33,332 bases of DNA from Bacillota bacterium (GCA_029007015.1 JAQXHB010000020.1:1-33332); one strand, 5' to 3'. Counted from the first letter of the stretch, positions 16,727-24,180 are shown. The notes: a model not told the origin generated them from the sequence alone. A program made the numbers and translations.

Positions 16727-17083
16727 ATGACTACATTCGAAGACACCATCTATAAGGCCAAAGAGGTCATCGACATGGCCGGCAAAAAGACCGGCGAACT
16801 TGTGAATATTCAAAAACTCAAGGTCAATATAGCCGGCCTCAACTCTCAAATGGCCAACGATTTCGAGGCCATCGGCCGTCTGTGCTATGACAATATGCGC
16901 TCCGGTACCGACAACGGCGATGCCATTGCCGCCATTGCCGAGGAAATTGACGAAAAGCAGGAGCAGGTCAGACAACTCAGAGAGCGCATTGCCGAGTTAA
17001 AGGGCGAGCGTATCTGCGGCGGCTGCAACAATCCCGTCAGCAACGATGCTGAATACTGCCCGAAGTGCGGCGCAAAACTGTAA
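16727..17083 (+). CDS. Small coiled-coil protein with C-terminal zinc ribbon, function unknown
   Basis: The 118-residue protein begins MTTFEDTIYKAKEVIDMAGKK, which is largely helical. A charged stretch, EEIDEKQEQVRQLRERIAELKGE (about residues 72-95), likely forms a coiled coil. It ends in a rubredoxin-like zinc ribbon with CGGC and CPKC pairs. The start is ATG 16727 after AAAGGAG; the frame is open further upstream through the promoter but has no better start. Similar short proteins with a helical N-terminus and a double-Cys ribbon are common and uncharacterised in Clostridia. It has its own promoter and a downstream hairpin, so it is probably expressed separately. Confidence 0.85.
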   Translation: MTTFEDTIYKAKEVIDMAGKKTGELVNIQKLKVNIAGLNSQMANDFEAIGRLCYDNMRSGTDNGDAIAAIAEEIDEKQEQVRQLRERIAELKGERICGGCNNPVSNDAEYCPKCGAKL

Positions 17084-17097
17084 ATAAAGAATAAATG

Positions 17098-17133
17098 TGC
17101 GGCAGAGGACTGCGTTGCTCTCTGCCGCATTTT
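17098..17133 (+). terminator. Strong hairpin with short T tail after the zinc-ribbon gene
   Basis: A perfect 10-bp stem, TGCGGCAGAG (17098-17107) with CTCTGCCGCA (17120-17129), is followed by only four T residues (17130-17133). It may terminate partially, letting some transcripts continue into the nucleosidase gene at 17149, for which I see no separate promoter. Confidence 0.65.
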
Positions 17134-17148
17134 ACGGAGAGATAAAAA

Positions 17149-17841
17149 ATGACATATAACTTCTGCGGCATAGTAATTGCAGATATTGAAGAATACCGTG
17201 CCTTTTTGGCCGCGTGCGAGCAGTATTCGCCGGTCGATTCGCGCCTGTACTCTCACGACTCATGCACCTTTTCCTGCGGCGATATGAAGGTGCGCGCCGT
17301 TTGCTGCGGTATCGGCAAGGTCAACGCGGCGGCGGCCGCAGCATACCTTGTTGCCGATGGAGCGGAGTGCATATTTAATGTCGGTCTTTCGGGCGGCATG
17401 AGCGGTGTCGCGCGCGGACAGTTGTCGGCCCCGGACCGCTTTTATGAGCACGATTTCGACCTCACACCGATGGGTTATGAGATGGGATACAAACCCAATC
17501 AGGATAATACATACTATGCCGACGCGTGTCTGCTTGAGCGGCTGTGCGAAATGTATCCGTTTATCAGGGTCGGTGCGGCGGTGACGGGCGACTGCTTTGT
17601 CTGCGATGACCGACTGCGAGCACGGCTCAATGGGCGGTATGCGCCCATGACATGCGACATGGAGACGGCGGCCATCGCCTCGGTCTGCCATGATGCCGGC
17701 GTGCCGTTTCTGTCGGTGCGCGAGGTGTCGGACGACGCCGGCGATGACGCCTGCGAGAGTTACCGCGATAAGAACAGCGAGCAGTCGACTGCCGCGCCCG
17801 ATGTATTGCTCGGGCTGATGGCCTCTTTGACTGACCGATAA
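17149..17841 (+). CDS. mtnN: 5'-methylthioadenosine/S-adenosylhomocysteine nucleosidase
   Basis: At 230 residues this matches the MTAN/Pfs branch of the PNP/UDP phosphorylase superfamily. CCGIGKVNAAAA (52-63), NVGLSGGM (77-84), CDMETAAIASVC (169-180) and SVREVSDDAG (189-198) are present. Aligning motifs by eye with E. coli MTAN places Glu15, Glu172 and Asp195 at the three catalytic positions (Glu12, Glu174, Asp197). It would cleave adenine from methylthioadenosine and S-adenosylhomocysteine, recycling by-products of SAM-dependent reactions, including methylation and radical SAM chemistry. GGAGAG at 17136-17141 supports the start. The sequence is divergent, so a related nucleosidase is not excluded. 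Confidence 0.82.
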   Translation: MTYNFCGIVIADIEEYRAFLAACEQYSPVDSRLYSHDSCTFSCGDMKVRAVCCGIGKVNAAAAAAYLVADGAECIFNVGLSGGMSGVARGQLSAPDRFYEHDFDLTPMGYEMGYKPNQDNTYYADACLLERLCEMYPFIRVGAAVTGDCFVCDDRLRARLNGRYAPMTCDMETAAIASVCHDAGVPFLSVREVSDDAGDDACESYRDKNSEQSTAAPDVLLGLMASLTDR

Positions 17842-17859
17842 GCGAAAGGCAGAGAACAG

Positions 17860-19632
17860 ATGCAACAGTCAAACCGAAAGAGCCAGAGTTTTATGCACGG
17901 CTCACTGATATTGGTCGTGGCGATGATGCTGGTCAAGGTCATCGGCGCGATATACAAGATACCGCTGGCCAACATACTCGGCGGCGACGGCGGCGGCTAC
18001 TATTCCACCGCATACGACCTTTACTTGCCGATATACACCCTCGCTATGGGCGGCCTGCCCGTCGCTCTTTCGCGCATGGTAGCCGAGAGTGTGGGCGAGG
18101 CGCGCTTCAAGGATACCAAGGCACTGCTCAAAATCGCACGAATGTCGTTTCTTGTGACCGGCTTAATCGGCACGTTTATAATGCTTTTGCTGACGGTGCC
18201 GTACACCAATTTTGTTGCCAAACCAGGCGCCATCTATTCGGTACTGCTCATCGCTCCGGCAATACTTTTCTGCTGTGCAATGAGCACCTATCGCGGCTAC
18301 TATGAGGGCTTGCGCAATATGTATCCTACCGCTGTTTCGCAGGTCATCGAAGCGCTCGGTAAACTGGTGATAGGCCTCTTGCTCGCGTGGGGGGTCAAGC
18401 AATACTGTTTGAATGAATTTGAGCGGCTGGGCACTGTGTTCGGCAAGGCGGTCGAGGCCGACGCGGCCGGTACGCCGATGAGAGAATTGGCAGAAATCGC
18501 CGCAATGCCGTACGCGGCCGCTGGCGCCGTGCTGGGCGTCACGCTTGGCACCGCTTTGGGCGCGCTTTACACCGTCATACACTACCGCATCACGGGCGAC
18601 AAAATCAGCCGCGAGGAGTATTTGAACAGTCCCCCTGCCCGCCCGATGAAGGAGAATTTCAAAGCACTCATCTGCATTGCCGTGCCCATCGTCATCGGCT
18701 CGCTTGTAACCAATATATCCAGTCTGGTTGATGTCACTATCGTGCAAAAGCAACTGGATGTCGTGGTGACCGGTTCGGCGGACGCCATACGCGAAATGTA
18801 CGGCAGCAGTATCAAAGCCGGTCTGGCCGACGGAGATATATCCAACTATCTATACGGCTGTTACAAGATGTACGCCTACTCGATATATAACCTTGTTCCG
18901 GCACTGACATCGGTGTTCGGCGTCAGCGCAATTCCGGTGCTGGCTACCGTTTGGTCGCAGAAAAATAAACTTGAAGTGCGCTCAAATATTGAGCAGACAG
19001 TGCGTATATCGTCCATGATAGCCCTGCCCGCAGGCCTTGGCATAATGGCGCTGTCCGGCCCGATACTTACCCTGCTTTATTCGGGCAATCCCGAGGAGGT
19101 GGCCATCGCCACGCCGATACTGCGCATTTTGGGCATAACGGCGGTGTTCGCCGGGCTGACTGTGCCCATTACGAGCATGCTTCAGGCCATCGGCCGCGTG
19201 TCGGTGCCGGTCAAGAATATGGCCGTCGGCGTCGTGCTGAAAATTGTTGTCAACTACATTTTGGTCGGCATACCGAGCATAAATGTTATCGGCGCGCCGG
19301 TGGGTACGGCGGTGTGCTACGGCTACATTTTCTTTGCCAATATCTACTGTCTGCGCAAGTATTCGGGAGTGCACATCAGTTTCAAATCAACTATGATGAA
19401 GCCGATGATTTCGGCGGTAATTTGTGCCGTGTCGGCGGTGCTCGCTTACAGTTTGACCGCAAAAATCATATCAAGCGTAAAGGCTTGTGCCTTGACGAGT
19501 ATGGCGATTGCGTGCTTAATTTACCTGATTTCTCTCATTTTATTGCGCGGAATAGCCAAAAATGACCTATTAACCTTGCCAAAAGGTGAAAAAATTGCTA
19601 AAACACTTGAAAAACTCAAATGGATAAGGTAA
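17860..19632 (+). CDS. SpoVB/MurJ-type polysaccharide (lipid) flippase of the MOP superfamily, YabM-like
   Basis: This 590-residue membrane protein has many hydrophobic segments, consistent with the 14-helix MATE/MOP flippases. It starts HGSLILVVAMMLVKVIGAIYKIPLANILGGDGGGYY, a hallmark of SpoVB/YtgP/YabM proteins. A cytoplasmic charged loop lies near the middle (ITGDKISREEYLNS). These proteins translocate lipid-linked sugar precursors, such as lipid II or spore-cortex precursors, across the membrane. Gene order supports YabM: in B. subtilis yabM precedes yabN (mazG-type), yabO, yabP, yabQ, divIC and yabR. Here the same order occurs with hup in place of yabN. GAAAGG at 17844-17849 precedes the ATG by about ten bases. 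Confidence 0.88.
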   Translation: MQQSNRKSQSFMHGSLILVVAMMLVKVIGAIYKIPLANILGGDGGGYYSTAYDLYLPIYTLAMGGLPVALSRMVAESVGEARFKDTKALLKIARMSFLVTGLIGTFIMLLLTVPYTNFVAKPGAIYSVLLIAPAILFCCAMSTYRGYYEGLRNMYPTAVSQVIEALGKLVIGLLLAWGVKQYCLNEFERLGTVFGKAVEADAAGTPMRELAEIAAMPYAAAGAVLGVTLGTALGALYTVIHYRITGDKISREEYLNSPPARPMKENFKALICIAVPIVIGSLVTNISSLVDVTIVQKQLDVVVTGSADAIREMYGSSIKAGLADGDISNYLYGCYKMYAYSIYNLVPALTSVFGVSAIPVLATVWSQKNKLEVRSNIEQTVRISSMIALPAGLGIMALSGPILTLLYSGNPEEVAIATPILRILGITAVFAGLTVPITSMLQAIGRVSVPVKNMAVGVVLKIVVNYILVGIPSINVIGAPVGTAVCYGYIFFANIYCLRKYSGVHISFKSTMMKPMISAVICAVSAVLAYSLTAKIISSVKACALTSMAIACLIYLISLILLRGIAKNDLLTLPKGEKIAKTLEKLKWIR

Positions 19633-19673
19633 AATAGACTGGTGGTTACGCGAAGTTGCGTATGATTTGATGG

Positions 19674-19703
19674 TTGTCACAGTTTACTGTGCTCAAACAT
19701 AAA
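19674..19703 (+). promoter_or_regulatory. Possible hup promoter with a 14-bp palindrome
   Basis: TTGTCA (19674-19679) and a weak CATAAA (19698-19703) are 18 bp apart ahead of hup. A perfect palindrome, CACAGT-TT-ACTGTG (19678-19691), fills most of the spacer and could be an operator. A small hairpin, TACGC (19647-19651) with GCGTA (19658-19662), lies upstream. The -10 match is poor, so exact promoter placement is uncertain. Confidence 0.4.
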
Positions 19704-19723
19704 AATTTTTGGAGGTAAACAAA

Positions 19724-19999
19724 ATGAACAAGACAGAACTTATTGCTGCTATTTCGGAAAAGGCTGAAATTTCTAAGAAGGATGCTGACAAGGCTCTCGC
19801 CGCTACCATCGACACCATCGTTGACGCTCTCGTTAAGGGCGACAAGGTTCAACTCGTTGGCTTCGGCACATTCGAGGTTAAGACCCGCGCTGAGAGAACC
19901 GGCCACAATCCGGCTACCAAGCAGGTCATCACCATTCCGGCTTCCAAGGCTCCGGCTTTCAAGGTCGGCAAGGCTTTCAAGGACGCTGTTAACAAGTAA
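19724..19999 (+). CDS. hup: DNA-binding protein HU
   Basis: This 91-residue protein is HU: MNKTELIAAISEKAEISKKDADKAL, VQLVGFGTFEVKTRAERTGHNPATKQVI and the C-terminal PAFKVGKAFKDAVNK. HU forms dimers that bend DNA and compact the nucleoid. The DNA-contacting arm reads RTGHNPATKQ where many homologues have RxGRNP. GGAGGT at 19711-19716 fixes the start at 19724. Its codons are strongly biased (for example GCT, AAG, AAC), unlike the GC-rich neighbours and like groEL, which points to high expression. It lies where yabN (mazG) stands in B. subtilis and is followed by its own terminator. Confidence 0.97.
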   Translation: MNKTELIAAISEKAEISKKDADKALAATIDTIVDALVKGDKVQLVGFGTFEVKTRAERTGHNPATKQVITIPASKAPAFKVGKAFKDAVNK

Positions 20000-20015
20000 T
20001 CGGGATTTTATGGGC

Positions 20016-20057
20016 AACGGCCGGCTCTCAAGCGGAGTTCGGCCGTTTTTCTTTTTT
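20016..20057 (+). terminator. Terminator after hup
   Basis: AACGGCCG (20016-20023) pairs with CGGCCGTT (20040-20047), with a weaker inner CTC/GAG pairing. A T-rich tail follows (T run from 20046 to 20050, one C, then six T). Confidence 0.85.
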
Positions 20058-20078
20058 GAGTGTATGGGAGGATAAACT

Positions 20079-20321
20079 ATGCGACTGGATAAATACTTGA
20101 AGGTGTCCCGCCTGATAAAGCGGCGCACCGTTGCCAACGAGGCGTGCGACGCCGGCCGTGTCTCGGTGGGCGGCCGTCCCGTGCGCGCATCGTACGATGT
20201 CAAGGAGGGCGACATCATCGAGATAAATTTCGGCGCACGCACGGTCAAGGTACGGGTGGTCAGCGTCAGTGAGTATGCAAAGAAAGATGACGCGCCGGCC
20301 ATGTATTCGCTCATCGACTGA
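20079..20321 (+). CDS. rqcP: S4-domain RNA-binding protein RqcP (YabO/Hsp15 family)
   Basis: The 80-residue protein is almost entirely one S4 domain: MRLDKYLKVSRLIKRRTVANEACDAGRVSVGGRPVRASYDVKEGDIIEINFG. RqcP (formerly YabO) binds the 50S ribosomal subunit carrying a stalled peptidyl-tRNA. With RqcH it supports addition of C-terminal alanine tails in ribosome-associated quality control. GGGAGGA at 20066-20072 precedes ATG 20079. Position between a yabM-like gene and yabP matches B. subtilis gene order exactly, which separates it from other short S4 proteins. Confidence 0.93.
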   Translation: MRLDKYLKVSRLIKRRTVANEACDAGRVSVGGRPVRASYDVKEGDIIEINFGARTVKVRVVSVSEYAKKDDAPAMYSLID

Positions 20322-20325
20322 CCGG

Positions 20326-20354
20326 TCATATTTGTCCGCGGCGGAGCATAAGTA
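20326..20354 (+). promoter_or_regulatory. Possible sigma-E-type sporulation promoter of yabPQ
   Basis: TCATATT (20326-20332) and CATAAGTA (20347-20354) are separated by 14 bp. This resembles mother-cell sigma-E promoters, which have an ATATT-type -35 and a CATA-type -10. In B. subtilis yabP and yabQ are sigma-E dependent. The first half of the -10 matches well and the second half poorly. The start point would be near 20361. Confidence 0.5.
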
Positions 20355-20383
20355 TTTACCAATAACTTACTGGGGGTAAATAC
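20352..20383 (+). promoter_or_regulatory. Hairpin covering the yabP ribosome-binding site
   Basis: A perfect 9-bp inverted repeat, GTATTTACC (20352-20360) with GGTAAATAC (20375-20383), ends one base before the yabP ATG. It includes part of the GGGGGT Shine-Dalgarno (20372-20377). Only transcripts that begin upstream of 20352 would contain both arms. Confidence 0.6.
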
Positions 20384-20384
20384 C

Positions 20385-20669
20385 ATGCAGGACGAAAAGC
20401 GAACCGTCAAACTTCCTCACAATGTGATTATGGAGGACAGAAAGAAACTGACCGTCAGCGGAGTGTCCGATGTGGACAGTTTCGATGACAACACGGTGGT
20501 CATATACACCGATATGGGTGAACTGACCGTAAAGGGTGACGGACTGCACATAAGCGGTCTGAACATCGATACCGGCGACTTGTCGCTGACCGGCAACATA
20601 TACGGACTGATGTATACCGATGACAACCGCCGAAAGGGAGGCTCCTTTTTGAGCCGCCTGCTCAAATGA
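20385..20669 (+). CDS. yabP: Sporulation protein YabP
   Basis: This 94-residue protein matches the YabP/YqfC family: KLPHNVIMEDRKKLTVSGVSDVDSFDDNTVVIYTDMGELTVKGDGLHISGLNIDTGDLSLTGNIYGLMY, predicted to be nearly all beta-strand. YabP is required for spore cortex formation in the mother cell. The start at ATG 20385 follows the GGGGGT site lying within the hairpin described just upstream. Its stop overlaps the yabQ start by four bases, so the two are co-translated. Presence of yabP and yabQ is good evidence that the host makes spores, or descends from a spore former. Confidence 0.93.
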   Translation: MQDEKRTVKLPHNVIMEDRKKLTVSGVSDVDSFDDNTVVIYTDMGELTVKGDGLHISGLNIDTGDLSLTGNIYGLMYTDDNRRKGGSFLSRLLK

Positions 20670-21172
20670 TATTCGGTGAAATAACCTTTGGCCAGCAGTT
20701 TGGCTCGTTTGCGTGGGCATTGCTGATGGGCGCCGTGGTGTGCGTAGTGTACGATTTGCTGAGAGCGTGGCGCAGGGTTAGGCGCTCATCTCCCTTGTGG
20801 GTGAATGTGCAGGATGTGCTGTTTTTTGCGCTGGCGGCGCTGGCCGAGTTCTGCCTGTGCATCGTGCGCTGTCGGGGACGGGTCAGGATGTTTGTTGTTG
20901 TAGCCGTATTGCTCGGCGCGGCTGTTGCCCGGTTTTTGTTCAGCGATGCTGTGCTGGCGGCGGTCAGCGCCCTACTGCGTGCCCTTTTTTCCGTCGCGCA
21001 GTGGTGCAAGCGGCGAATTTTTGCGCCCGTTTTGCAATTTGTTACTTGGTTTGCGAAAAAATGCCTGAAAATAGGCAGATTTATCGCAAAAAAAGTTAAA
21101 AATATCTTGCAAAAGGCGCGGGGGCTGATGTATAATAAGCAGGATAGACAAGAGGGCGATAACAGCCGTTAG
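20666..21172 (+). CDS. yabQ: Spore cortex biosynthesis membrane protein YabQ
   Basis: The protein has 168 residues with an N-terminal hydrophobic segment (SFAWALLMGAVVCVVYDLLRAWRR), then VQDVLFFALAALAEFCLCI and MFVVVAVLLGAAVARFLF. This matches YabQ of Firmicutes, a multi-pass membrane protein of the mother cell that acts in cortex assembly. The C-terminal third is positively charged (KKCLKIGRFIAKKVKNILQKA) and probably cytoplasmic. It overlaps yabP by four bases. A vegetative-type promoter for divIC is embedded in its last 70 bases. Confidence 0.88.
   Translation: MIFGEITFGQQFGSFAWALLMGAVVCVVYDLLRAWRRVRRSSPLWVNVQDVLFFALAALAEFCLCIVRCRGRVRMFVVVAVLLGAAVARFLFSDAVLAAVSALLRALFSVAQWCKRRIFAPVLQFVTWFAKKCLKIGRFIAKKVKNILQKARGLMYNKQDRQEGDNSR
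21107..21136 (+). promoter_or_regulatory. Promoter of divIC inside the yabQ coding end
   Basis: TTGCAA (21107-21112) and TATAAT (21131-21136) have an 18-bp spacer. This would let the cell-division gene be transcribed during growth independently of sporulation control of yabPQ. Confidence 0.65.
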
Positions 21173-21186
21173 GAGGATATGCGGTT

Positions 21187-21477
21187 ATGTCATCGGTGCA
21201 ACGGGGGAAAAAGAGCATAGTTCTGCGCCTTGCGCTTATCGTGTTTGCTGTGTATCTTATCGTGCAGATGGGCGCTTTGCAAAAGCAGCTCATCGACAAG
21301 CGCGCCGAACTGAGCGCGCTCAAAGCGGAGCATCAGTCCATCGTGCTTAAGAATCAGGAGTTGTGCGAACTGCTCAGCAGCGGCAGTGAGAACGACCTTA
21401 TCGAGCGCGCGGCCCGCGACAAACTCAAATATGTCTATTCAGACGAGGAAGTTTATACCGACATATCAGGTAAGTAA
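21187..21477 (+). CDS. divIC: Septum formation initiator protein DivIC/FtsB family
   Basis: This 96-residue bitopic protein has a short basic cytoplasmic start (MSSVQRGKKS), one transmembrane helix (IVLRLALIVFAVYLIVQMGAL) and an extracytoplasmic coiled coil (QKQLIDKRAELSALKAEHQSIVLKNQELCELL). It ends in the family's conserved ERAARDKLKYVYSDEEVY motif. DivIC works with FtsL and DivIB at the septum to activate septal peptidoglycan synthesis. The start is ATG 21187 after AGGAGG (21171-21176); a closer ATG at 21179 is out of frame. Position after yabQ and before an S1 protein is the standard Firmicutes order. Confidence 0.93.
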   Translation: MSSVQRGKKSIVLRLALIVFAVYLIVQMGALQKQLIDKRAELSALKAEHQSIVLKNQELCELLSSGSENDLIERAARDKLKYVYSDEEVYTDISGK

Positions 21478-21498
21478 GCAGGAGGATTAGCAAAACAT

Positions 21499-21936
21499 AT
21501 GCAGTTCGAGGTAGGTACGATAATCGAAGGAACAGTAACCGGCATCACCAAATTTGGCGCCTTTGTCGACATCGGTGACGGCAAGACGGGCATGGTTCAC
21601 ATTTCAGAGGTGTCCTCAACCTATGTTGAGAATATCGCTGATTTTCTCAAAATCGGCCAAAATGTCAAGGTCAAGGTAATGTCGATTGGCGAGGATGGCA
21701 AGATTAGTCTGTCCATCAAGCGTACCGCGCCCCCTCCGCCGAAAAATAACTACAAGCGTCCGGTTGCGGCGCCCGACCGTCCTACCGGCGGCGAGTGGGT
21801 GGCCCGCAGGAACGATAATATGTCGTTTGAGGATATGATGAACCGCTTTAAGCAGACCAGCGACGACAAGTTCTCTGACTTGAAGCGCAAAAACCCCGGC
21901 GACTCCCGACGCTCCTCCAAGCGCCAGAAAATTTAA
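21499..21936 (+). CDS. S1 RNA-binding domain protein, YabR-like
   Basis: This 145-residue protein has one S1 domain (residues 1-75): VGTIIEGTVTGITKFGAFVDIGDGKTGMVHISEV and LKIGQNVKVKVMSIGEDGKISLSIK, followed by a disordered basic tail (PPPPKNNYKRP ... RRSSKRQKI). It corresponds by sequence and position (after divIC) to B. subtilis YabR, a general RNA-binding protein of uncertain role, possibly ribosome associated. AGGAGGA about 12 bases before ATG 21499 supports the start. A terminator follows its stop codon. The tail contains a short FEDMMNRFKQTSDDKFSDLKRK segment found in clostridial homologues. Confidence 0.9.
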   Translation: MQFEVGTIIEGTVTGITKFGAFVDIGDGKTGMVHISEVSSTYVENIADFLKIGQNVKVKVMSIGEDGKISLSIKRTAPPPPKNNYKRPVAAPDRPTGGEWVARRNDNMSFEDMMNRFKQTSDDKFSDLKRKNPGDSRRSSKRQKI

Positions 21937-21942
21937 CTCAGC

Positions 21943-21976
21943 AAACGGCGACAGATGGCTTTCTGTTGCCGTTTTT
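21943..21976 (+). terminator. Terminator after the S1-domain gene
   Basis: AACGGC (21944-21949) and ACAGA (21951-21955) pair with TCTGT (21962-21966) and GCCGTT (21968-21973), with one internal mismatch and a T run (21972-21976). Confidence 0.82.
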
Positions 21977-21989
21977 GGTTGTAATCGGG

Positions 21990-21998
21990 TGTGATAAT
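21990..21998 (+). promoter_or_regulatory. Possible extended -10 promoter for the RNA methyltransferase gene
   Basis: TGT followed by GATAAT (21993-21998) forms an extended -10 element just after a terminator and 34 bp ahead of the methyltransferase start. No convincing -35 is seen at the proper distance. Confidence 0.3.
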
Positions 21999-22031
21999 TT
22001 GCCCGATAAGAAAAATGCAAAGGACGATTTG

Positions 22032-23150
22032 ATGAATAAATACAACTTTTACGCTCCGTGCCTGTTCGGCCTCGAGAAGCCGCTGGCCGACGAGTTGCGC
22101 GATATGGGTGCCGAAAATGTGACGGCCGAAAACGGGCGTGTTCTTTTCTCGGGCGACGATGACATACTGGCGCGCGCCAACATCTGTTCGCGCTATGCCG
22201 AGCGCATTGGTATACAGGTCGGCAGTTTTGATGCGCTCAGTTTTGCGGCGCTTTTCGACTGTGTTAAGGCTCTGCCGTGGGAGAAGTACATCGGCCGCAA
22301 GGACGCATTTCCCGTCAAGGGCTGGTCGCTCAATTCGGTGCTCCATAGCGTGCCCGACTGCCAGTCCATAATAAAAAAGGCCATAGTAAATCGTCTGAGC
22401 GAAAAGTACGGCATAACCTGGTTTGAGGAAAGTGGCGCTACATGCCGCGTCAGTTTTTCGATACTCAAAAACCGCGTGAGCGTGTGCATTGATACCTCGG
22501 GCGAGGGATTGCATAAGCGCGGATATCGCCGCGACTCAAATGCCGCCCCAATCAAAGAAACACTGGCGGCGGCGATGGTCTACTTTGCGCGGATATACAA
22601 TGACAGTACCGTTTACGATCCCTTCTGCGGCTCCGGCACCATACTCATCGAGGCGGCAATGGCGGCGCGAAATATCGCCCCGGGACTGCGCCGTTCCTTT
22701 GCCGGAGAGAGTCTGCCGTTTATCGACAGCGGCGCGTGGCAGCGTGCGCGTGCTCGTGCACAGGATATGATTGATAACACGGTGCCGTTTTGCGCTGTCG
22801 GCACCGATATTGACCCTGCGGCCGTTGAATTGACCCTGCACAACGCTGAAAAAGCCGGCGTGGCCGGTTGCGTCAAGGCATCGGTGGCCGATGTTGCCGA
22901 CTTCTCCGTACCGACCGCGCGCGGCGTTGTCATCACCAACCCGCCTTACGGCGAGCGCATGCTCGAACTTGACGAGGCCGAGCGGCTTTATCGCGTGATG
23001 GGCAAGGTTTTTACACAGCGTCACGGACTCAGATACGCCGTCATCAGTCCCGACGACCGGTTCGAGCAGTTGTTCGGCCGTCCGGCCGACAAGCGCCGCA
23101 AGTTGTATAACGGCAGTATTAGGTGCCAGTTGTATATGTACTACCGATGA
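22032..23150 (+). CDS. THUMP-domain class I rRNA methyltransferase (RlmL/YpsC type)
   Basis: The 372-residue protein begins YNFYAPCLFGLEKPLADELRDMGAENVTAENGRVLF, the ferredoxin-like plus THUMP RNA-binding region, with GWSLNSVLHSVPDCQSIIKKAIVNRL further on. The UPF0020 methyltransferase domain follows: KRGYRRDSNAAPIKETLAAAMV, DPFCGSGTILIEAAMAARNIAPG (SAM site) and ITNPPYGERM (NPPY catalytic motif). Relatives methylate N2 of a guanine in 23S rRNA (RlmL) or related sites. ATG 22032 is chosen because AAAGGA (22019-22024) precedes it and it gives the normal N-terminus; an earlier in-frame ATG at 21966 overlaps the preceding terminator. A lipid kinase gene follows after 10 bp. Confidence 0.9.
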   Translation: MNKYNFYAPCLFGLEKPLADELRDMGAENVTAENGRVLFSGDDDILARANICSRYAERIGIQVGSFDALSFAALFDCVKALPWEKYIGRKDAFPVKGWSLNSVLHSVPDCQSIIKKAIVNRLSEKYGITWFEESGATCRVSFSILKNRVSVCIDTSGEGLHKRGYRRDSNAAPIKETLAAAMVYFARIYNDSTVYDPFCGSGTILIEAAMAARNIAPGLRRSFAGESLPFIDSGAWQRARARAQDMIDNTVPFCAVGTDIDPAAVELTLHNAEKAGVAGCVKASVADVADFSVPTARGVVITNPPYGERMLELDEAERLYRVMGKVFTQRHGLRYAVISPDDRFEQLFGRPADKRRKLYNGSIRCQLYMYYR

Positions 23151-23160
23151 TGGGAGAAAA

Positions 23161-24117
23161 ATGATGAAGAATGTCTTTATTGTCAACAACACAGCCGGCG
23201 GAGGCAAGTTTACCGTCTCTCTGCTGCCGCAGATAGAGTCGTATTTTTGCGACAACGGCGGTGAATACATCATTGAGCCGACGCGCTGTGTCGGTCATGC
23301 CACCGAGATTGCACGCAAGTACGCCCAACTCGGTGAGCCGGTACGGATATATGCGTGCGGCGGCGACGGCACATTGCACGAAGTGCTCAACGGCATAGTC
23401 GGCTTTGACAATGTTGAGTTGGGTGCATTTCCGTGCGGCACCGGCAATGACTATGTGGCATCTTTCGGTGACCGCGACCTGTTCATGAATGTCGCCTCGC
23501 AGGTGGGCGGCCAATCGGTATGTGTGGATGTTATCAGCGCGGCCGGTCAGTATTCGCTCAATCAGTGTTCAATGGGGTTTGACGCCGCCGTGGCTGACAA
23601 TGTTATTCGCTTCAAGGGCAAAAAGCACATAAGCGGCAGTATGGCTTATTTGCTGGCTATACTGGATACGCTCGGCGGTAAAATCAGCAACCGCCTGACC
23701 GTCAGCGTCGATGACGGCGAGGAAATGGAGGGCGAGTTTCTTTTTGCCATATCGGCCAAGGGCAAGTATCAGGGAGGCGGAATTATGAGCGCGCCGTCGG
23801 CCTCGCCGGTGAGCCGAATGCTGAACTTTATGATAGTGCGCAAGGTGTCCAAACCGAGGTTTGTCACCCTTTTGCCCAAGTATATGAAAGGGCGTCACAC
23901 TGATATACATGACATTGTGCTCAATTTGCACGGCCGCAAAATGACCGTCAAGGCTGAACGCAAACTGCCGGTGACCCTCGATGGCGAGGTGGTGTTTGCC
24001 GACCTGCTGGTGACAGAGATTGTTCCGTCGGCCGTCAAATTCATACTGCCGTGCGAATTGGCCGATAAATTCGAGCGTCACACGAGGGTAAAAGAGGCTG
24101 TTTCGGCAGGCGTTTAA
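23161..24117 (+). CDS. Diacylglycerol kinase-family lipid kinase (DagK/YegS-like)
   Basis: This 318-residue protein carries the catalytic-domain motifs FIVNNTAGGGKFT near the N-terminus, YACGGDGTLHEVLNGIVGF (nucleotide-binding GGDGT) and LGAFPCGTGNDYVASFGD. C-terminal beta-rich segments end with LPVTLDGEVV, where the usual family motif is QxDGE. Such enzymes phosphorylate diacylglycerol or related lipids with ATP at the inner membrane face, recycling DAG released in lipoteichoic-acid or other envelope synthesis. Two start codons are possible, ATG 23161 and ATG 23164; GGGAG at 23152-23156 is nearer the usual distance for the second. Exact substrate is not readable from sequence. Confidence 0.88.
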   Translation: MMKNVFIVNNTAGGGKFTVSLLPQIESYFCDNGGEYIIEPTRCVGHATEIARKYAQLGEPVRIYACGGDGTLHEVLNGIVGFDNVELGAFPCGTGNDYVASFGDRDLFMNVASQVGGQSVCVDVISAAGQYSLNQCSMGFDAAVADNVIRFKGKKHISGSMAYLLAILDTLGGKISNRLTVSVDDGEEMEGEFLFAISAKGKYQGGGIMSAPSASPVSRMLNFMIVRKVSKPRFVTLLPKYMKGRHTDIHDIVLNLHGRKMTVKAERKLPVTLDGEVVFADLLVTEIVPSAVKFILPCELADKFERHTRVKEAVSAGV

Positions 24118-24147
24118 AAAATTTTTGAAAAAATTTTCTAAAAACTA

Positions 24148-24175
24148 TTGATTTTTGGTAAAAATCGGTTACAAT
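24148..24175 (+). promoter_or_regulatory. Promoter of groES-groEL
   Basis: TTGATT (24148-24153) and TACAAT (24170-24175) have a 16-bp spacer. A nearly pure A/T stretch (24115-24147) lies just upstream and may serve as an UP element. The start would fall at about 24182, at the first base of the CIRCE element. Confidence 0.75.
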
Positions 24176-24180
24176 AGATT

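Noticed and set aside
20352..20383. The yabP hairpin as a transcription terminator
   Set aside because: It has no T tail and ends one base before the start codon, so a translational role is more likely.
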